The notes below the pieces were generated by a model. It saw only the letters and a list, made by a program, of their open reading frames with translations. It had not been told where the DNA came from and searched no databases. Positions 7,494 to 9,141 of a DNA stretch of 9,141 bases are shown in pieces. Origin of the DNA: M2408 sp046303515 (lineage in GTDB: Bacteria > Bacteroidota > Bacteroidia > Flavobacteriales_D > Crocinitomicaceae); the NCBI GenBank assembly GCA_046303515.1, contig JBKCGI010000156.1, positions 1 through 9,141 on the forward strand, given 5' to 3'. Each line of letters starts with the position of its first letter. Within the stretch, counting starts at the first letter, position 1. Both the position numbers and the translations under genes were made by a program.

Positions 7494-8150
7494 ATGAAGA
7501 CATTTTCTGCTCAAGATATTGCCAACCTAGATAAATTGTTCCGAGCCAATTTAATAAATTCGATTTATGGCCCCAAACCAACTTTTCTGATTGGTACAAA
7601 AAACAATTTGAATCAAGAAAATTTAGCCATTTTTAATTCCATTATACATTTGGGAGCTAATCCCGCTTTGGTAGGATTTATTCAACGACCGCTAATTTCT
7701 ACCAGTCACACTTATAAAAATATTCTTGAAACTGGTTTTTATACATTAAACCAATTGAACGAAAAAATGTTACCTCATGCGCATTTCACAGCAGTAAAAT
7801 TTGAGGTGGAACAATCGGAGTTTGAAAAATGTGGTTTCACTTCAGAATACAGCGAAGATTTTATAGCACCTTTTGTTGTGGAATCAGTTGTGCAAATTGG
7901 AGTGAAATTTGTGGAAGAACATCATTTAAAAGTCAACGATACACGTTTGATTATAGGACAAATAGAGGAAATACATGTCAAAAATGAAAACTCAATAGCT
8001 TCCAATGGAATTATTAATCACGAACTAAATCAAGTCGCTCATGCTGTAGGATTGGAAAGTTATTACAGTTCAAAATTCATTCAAAATCTACCTCATCCAA
8101 AATTGGATAATTATAAAAACTATGTGCATGAAGGGAATAAAGAAGACTGA
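7494..8150 (+). CDS. Flavin reductase-like protein, FMN-binding split barrel
   Basis: The 218-residue sequence fits the flavin reductase-like domain family, which binds FMN and often transfers electrons from NAD(P)H to flavin. Visible family hallmarks are the barrel strands around FLIGTKN (31-37), ENLAIFNSIIHLGANPALVGF (42-62, with the usual small-residue turn), HTYKNILETGFYTLN (72-86), and later RLIIGQIEEIHV (151-162) and VGLESYYSS (185-193). No signal peptide is present, so it should be cytoplasmic. Placement between a photolyase and DUF2256 suggests it may supply or bind reduced flavin for the light enzymes; this is inference from context, since many members of the family act on other substrates. 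The last 23 nt overlap the next gene in another frame. Confidence 0.83.
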   Translation: MKTFSAQDIANLDKLFRANLINSIYGPKPTFLIGTKNNLNQENLAIFNSIIHLGANPALVGFIQRPLISTSHTYKNILETGFYTLNQLNEKMLPHAHFTAVKFEVEQSEFEKCGFTSEYSEDFIAPFVVESVVQIGVKFVEEHHLKVNDTRLIIGQIEEIHVKNENSIASNGIINHELNQVAHAVGLESYYSSKFIQNLPHPKLDNYKNYVHEGNKED

Positions 8151-8286
8151 TTTACCTGAAAAATTGTGTATCGTTTGTCAACGCGTTTTTGTTTGGCGTA
8201 AAAAATGGGAGAAAAACTGGGAATCAGTGCTTTATTGTAGTGAAAGATGTAGGAAGTCAAAACTAAAAATAATAAATAATGTCTAG
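8128..8286 (+). CDS. DUF2256 small Cys4 putative zinc-binding protein
   Basis: Translation from ATG 8128 gives a 52-residue protein. Residues 9-44 match the DUF2256 family pattern: LPEKLC-x2-C-QRVF-x-WRKKWEKNW followed by YCSERCRKSK. Four cysteines, C14, C17, C37 and C41, form a C-x2-C / C-x3-C set expected to hold one zinc, as in a small treble-clef or ribbon fold. The aromatic and basic WRKKW core is the family's signature. The gene overlaps the flavin reductase-like gene by 23 nt and the SDR gene by 8 nt (its stop TAG lies inside ATGTCTAG), implying translational coupling. An in-frame ATG at 8122 could add two residues. Function is unknown; from general knowledge the family recurs near photolyase/cryptochrome genes. 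The match is strong despite the small size. Confidence 0.9.
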   Translation: MKGIKKTDLPEKLCIVCQRVFVWRKKWEKNWESVLYCSERCRKSKLKIINNV

Positions 8287-8980
8287 AAAAAATATTTTAA
8301 TTATCGGTGCAGGCAAGGGAATTGGACTTGCTTCTGCCAAATTACTTTCCTTAGAAAACGAGATATATGCTGTCACTAAATCTGAAAGTTTGGAACTAGA
8401 AGAAGTTGCCACGATGGTTAAATACGCTTCAATTGCAGATGAATCAGCTCACTTAACATCTTGGTTACCTGAAAAATTGGACGCCTTGATTTTCTGTCCT
8501 GGAACAATTCGCTTGAAGCCTTTTCATCGCATTTCTCACGAAGAATTTTTAGAGGATTTTCAGCTAAACGTTTTAGACGCAATTGCCACTATTCAAGCTT
8601 GTTTGCCTCTTTTGAAAAAATCTGAAGATGCTTCTGTTGTACTTTTTAGTTCAGTGGCGGCACAAGTTGGAATGTCTTTTCATTCATCTATTTCGAGTTC
8701 CAAGGCTGCAATTGAAGGTTTGACCAAAAGTTTAGCTGCTGAATATGCTCCAACGATACGCTTTAATTGCATTGCTCCTTCCTTAACTTTAACTTCTTTG
8801 TCAGAAAAATTGACCAATTCAGAAGAAAAAATTGAAAATGCAAATCAACGACATCCATTAAAAAGAATTGGCACTGTGGAGGATTTAGCTGAAATGGTCT
8901 GTTTTTTAAGCTCTTACAAATCCTCTTGGATTACTGGGCAAATCTTTCATGTGGATGGAGGAATGAGTTCTTTAAAATAA
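8279..8980 (+). CDS. Short-chain dehydrogenase/reductase family protein with Ile at the catalytic Tyr position
   Basis: The 233-residue, single-domain Rossmann protein has the NAD(P) motif GAGKGIG (10-16), N97 at the structural/catalytic Asn position, S125 at the catalytic Ser position (LFSSVAAQ), K142 of the Y-x3-K motif, and the C-terminal WITGQIFHVDGG (217-228) typical of FabG-like SDRs. At the Tyr position, exactly 13 after S125 and four before K142, the residue is I138 (HSSISSSK). The usual N-A-G motif reads C73-P-G, and the P-G loop reads APS. The gene overlaps the DUF2256 stop by 8 nt and closes the photolyase cluster. Ordinary Tyr-dependent hydride-transfer chemistry looks unlikely; it may use another acid, a different reaction, or act as a nucleotide-binding partner. 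The fold assignment is firm; substrate is unknown. Confidence 0.92.
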   Translation: MSRKNILIIGAGKGIGLASAKLLSLENEIYAVTKSESLELEEVATMVKYASIADESAHLTSWLPEKLDALIFCPGTIRLKPFHRISHEEFLEDFQLNVLDAIATIQACLPLLKKSEDASVVLFSSVAAQVGMSFHSSISSSKAAIEGLTKSLAAEYAPTIRFNCIAPSLTLTSLSEKLTNSEEKIENANQRHPLKRIGTVEDLAEMVCFLSSYKSSWITGQIFHVDGGMSSLK

Positions 8981-8993
8981 ATTTATTTTTTTT
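8974..8993 (+). terminator. Weak AT-only palindrome with T-tract at the end of the SDR gene
   Basis: AAAATAAA followed directly by TTTATTTT (8974-8989) is a perfect 16-bp palindrome overlapping the SDR stop codon and running into a T-tract that ends at 8993. It is the only terminator-like structure at the end of the six-gene run. Because it contains no G-C pairs and has no spare loop, the hairpin would be weak, so termination here is only a suggestion. Confidence 0.3.
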
Positions 8994-9003
8994 CAAAAAA
9001 GCC

Positions 9004-9033
9004 TTTGGAAATTCAAAAAAGTAATTATCTTTG
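9004..9033 (+). promoter_or_regulatory. Bacteroidetes-type promoter for tRNA-Gly
   Basis: TTTG at 9004-9007 and TATCTTTG at 9026-9033, separated by 18 nt, match the -33 TTTG and -7 TAnnTTTG elements recognised by the Bacteroidetes primary sigma factor. Transcription would begin near 9040, leaving a pre-tRNA leader of roughly 45-50 nt. This is the best promoter match in the window, and the nearest downstream gene is the tRNA. Confidence 0.7.
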
Positions 9034-9086
9034 CAACCGCTTTCAACGGAAAGTGAGTTAATTTGAAAAGATTAATTTAAAATATT

Positions 9087-9141
9087 GCGAGAGTAGCTCA
9101 GTTGGTAGAGCACAACCTTGCCAAGGTTGGGGTCGCGAGTT
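9087..9141 (+). tRNA. tRNA-Gly (anticodon GCC), 3' end beyond the window
   Basis: The cloverleaf can be traced. The acceptor 5' strand GCGAGAG is at 9087-9093, D-stem GCTC/GAGC at 9096-9099 and 9108-9111, and anticodon stem CAACC/GGTTG at 9113-9117 and 9125-9129. The loop TTGCCAA carries anticodon GCC (9120-9122), followed by the start of the T arm (GCGAG, then TT). About 20 nt, including the rest of the T arm and the acceptor 3' strand, lie outside the window. A further tRNA could follow. Confidence 0.95.

Noticed and set aside
1..9141. CRISPR arrays, insertion sequences, transposases, prophage genes or rRNA
   Set aside because: No regularly spaced direct repeats, no transposase or phage-like proteins and no rRNA-like sequence seen on either strand.

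Overview
The window looks like a piece of a chromosome from an AT-rich member of the Bacteroidota, most likely Flavobacteriales. Three things support this. The MutS sequence is of the Bacteroidetes type. A secreted protein ends in a gliding-motility-associated (CHU_C, type B) sorting domain, which implies a type IX secretion system. Several TAnnTTTG promoter boxes are present in place of E. coli-like -10 boxes, and Shine-Dalgarno sequences are weak or absent. All protein genes are on the + strand.

Layout. (1) 1-2300: mismatch repair gene mutS, cut by the left window edge. (2) 2301-2436: intergenic region with two identical TAACTTTG boxes. (3) 2437-4167: a secreted T9SS cargo or adhesin-like protein, followed by a strong hairpin terminator. 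(4) 4208-8980: a tight run of six genes, namely a cryptochrome/photolyase-related protein of the PF04244 type, a DUF2805/TIGR03643 protein, a second and divergent photolyase, a flavin reductase-like protein, a small Cys4 DUF2256 protein and a short-chain dehydrogenase. Gaps are 14, 21 and 26 nt, followed by overlaps of 23 and 8 nt. (5) 9004-9141: a clear Bacteroidetes promoter driving a tRNA-Gly(GCC) gene cut by the right edge.

The six-gene run is the part worth attention. It combines two flavin-dependent light-enzyme relatives, a flavin reductase-like protein that could feed or recycle reduced flavin, two small conserved proteins of unknown function (one probably a helix-turn-helix, one probably zinc-binding) and an SDR. 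The three enzymes of known superfamily each differ from the textbook active site. The PF04244 protein has kept only one of the four expected [4Fe-4S] cysteines. The second photolyase has changed the FAD-N5 Asn and the third Trp of the electron-transfer chain. The SDR has Ile at the catalytic Tyr position. The cluster may therefore be a light- or UV-linked module whose chemistry differs from ordinary CPD repair; this is inference. The first gene of the run also starts inside the 3' arm of the upstream terminator hairpin, which is an unusual regulatory arrangement.
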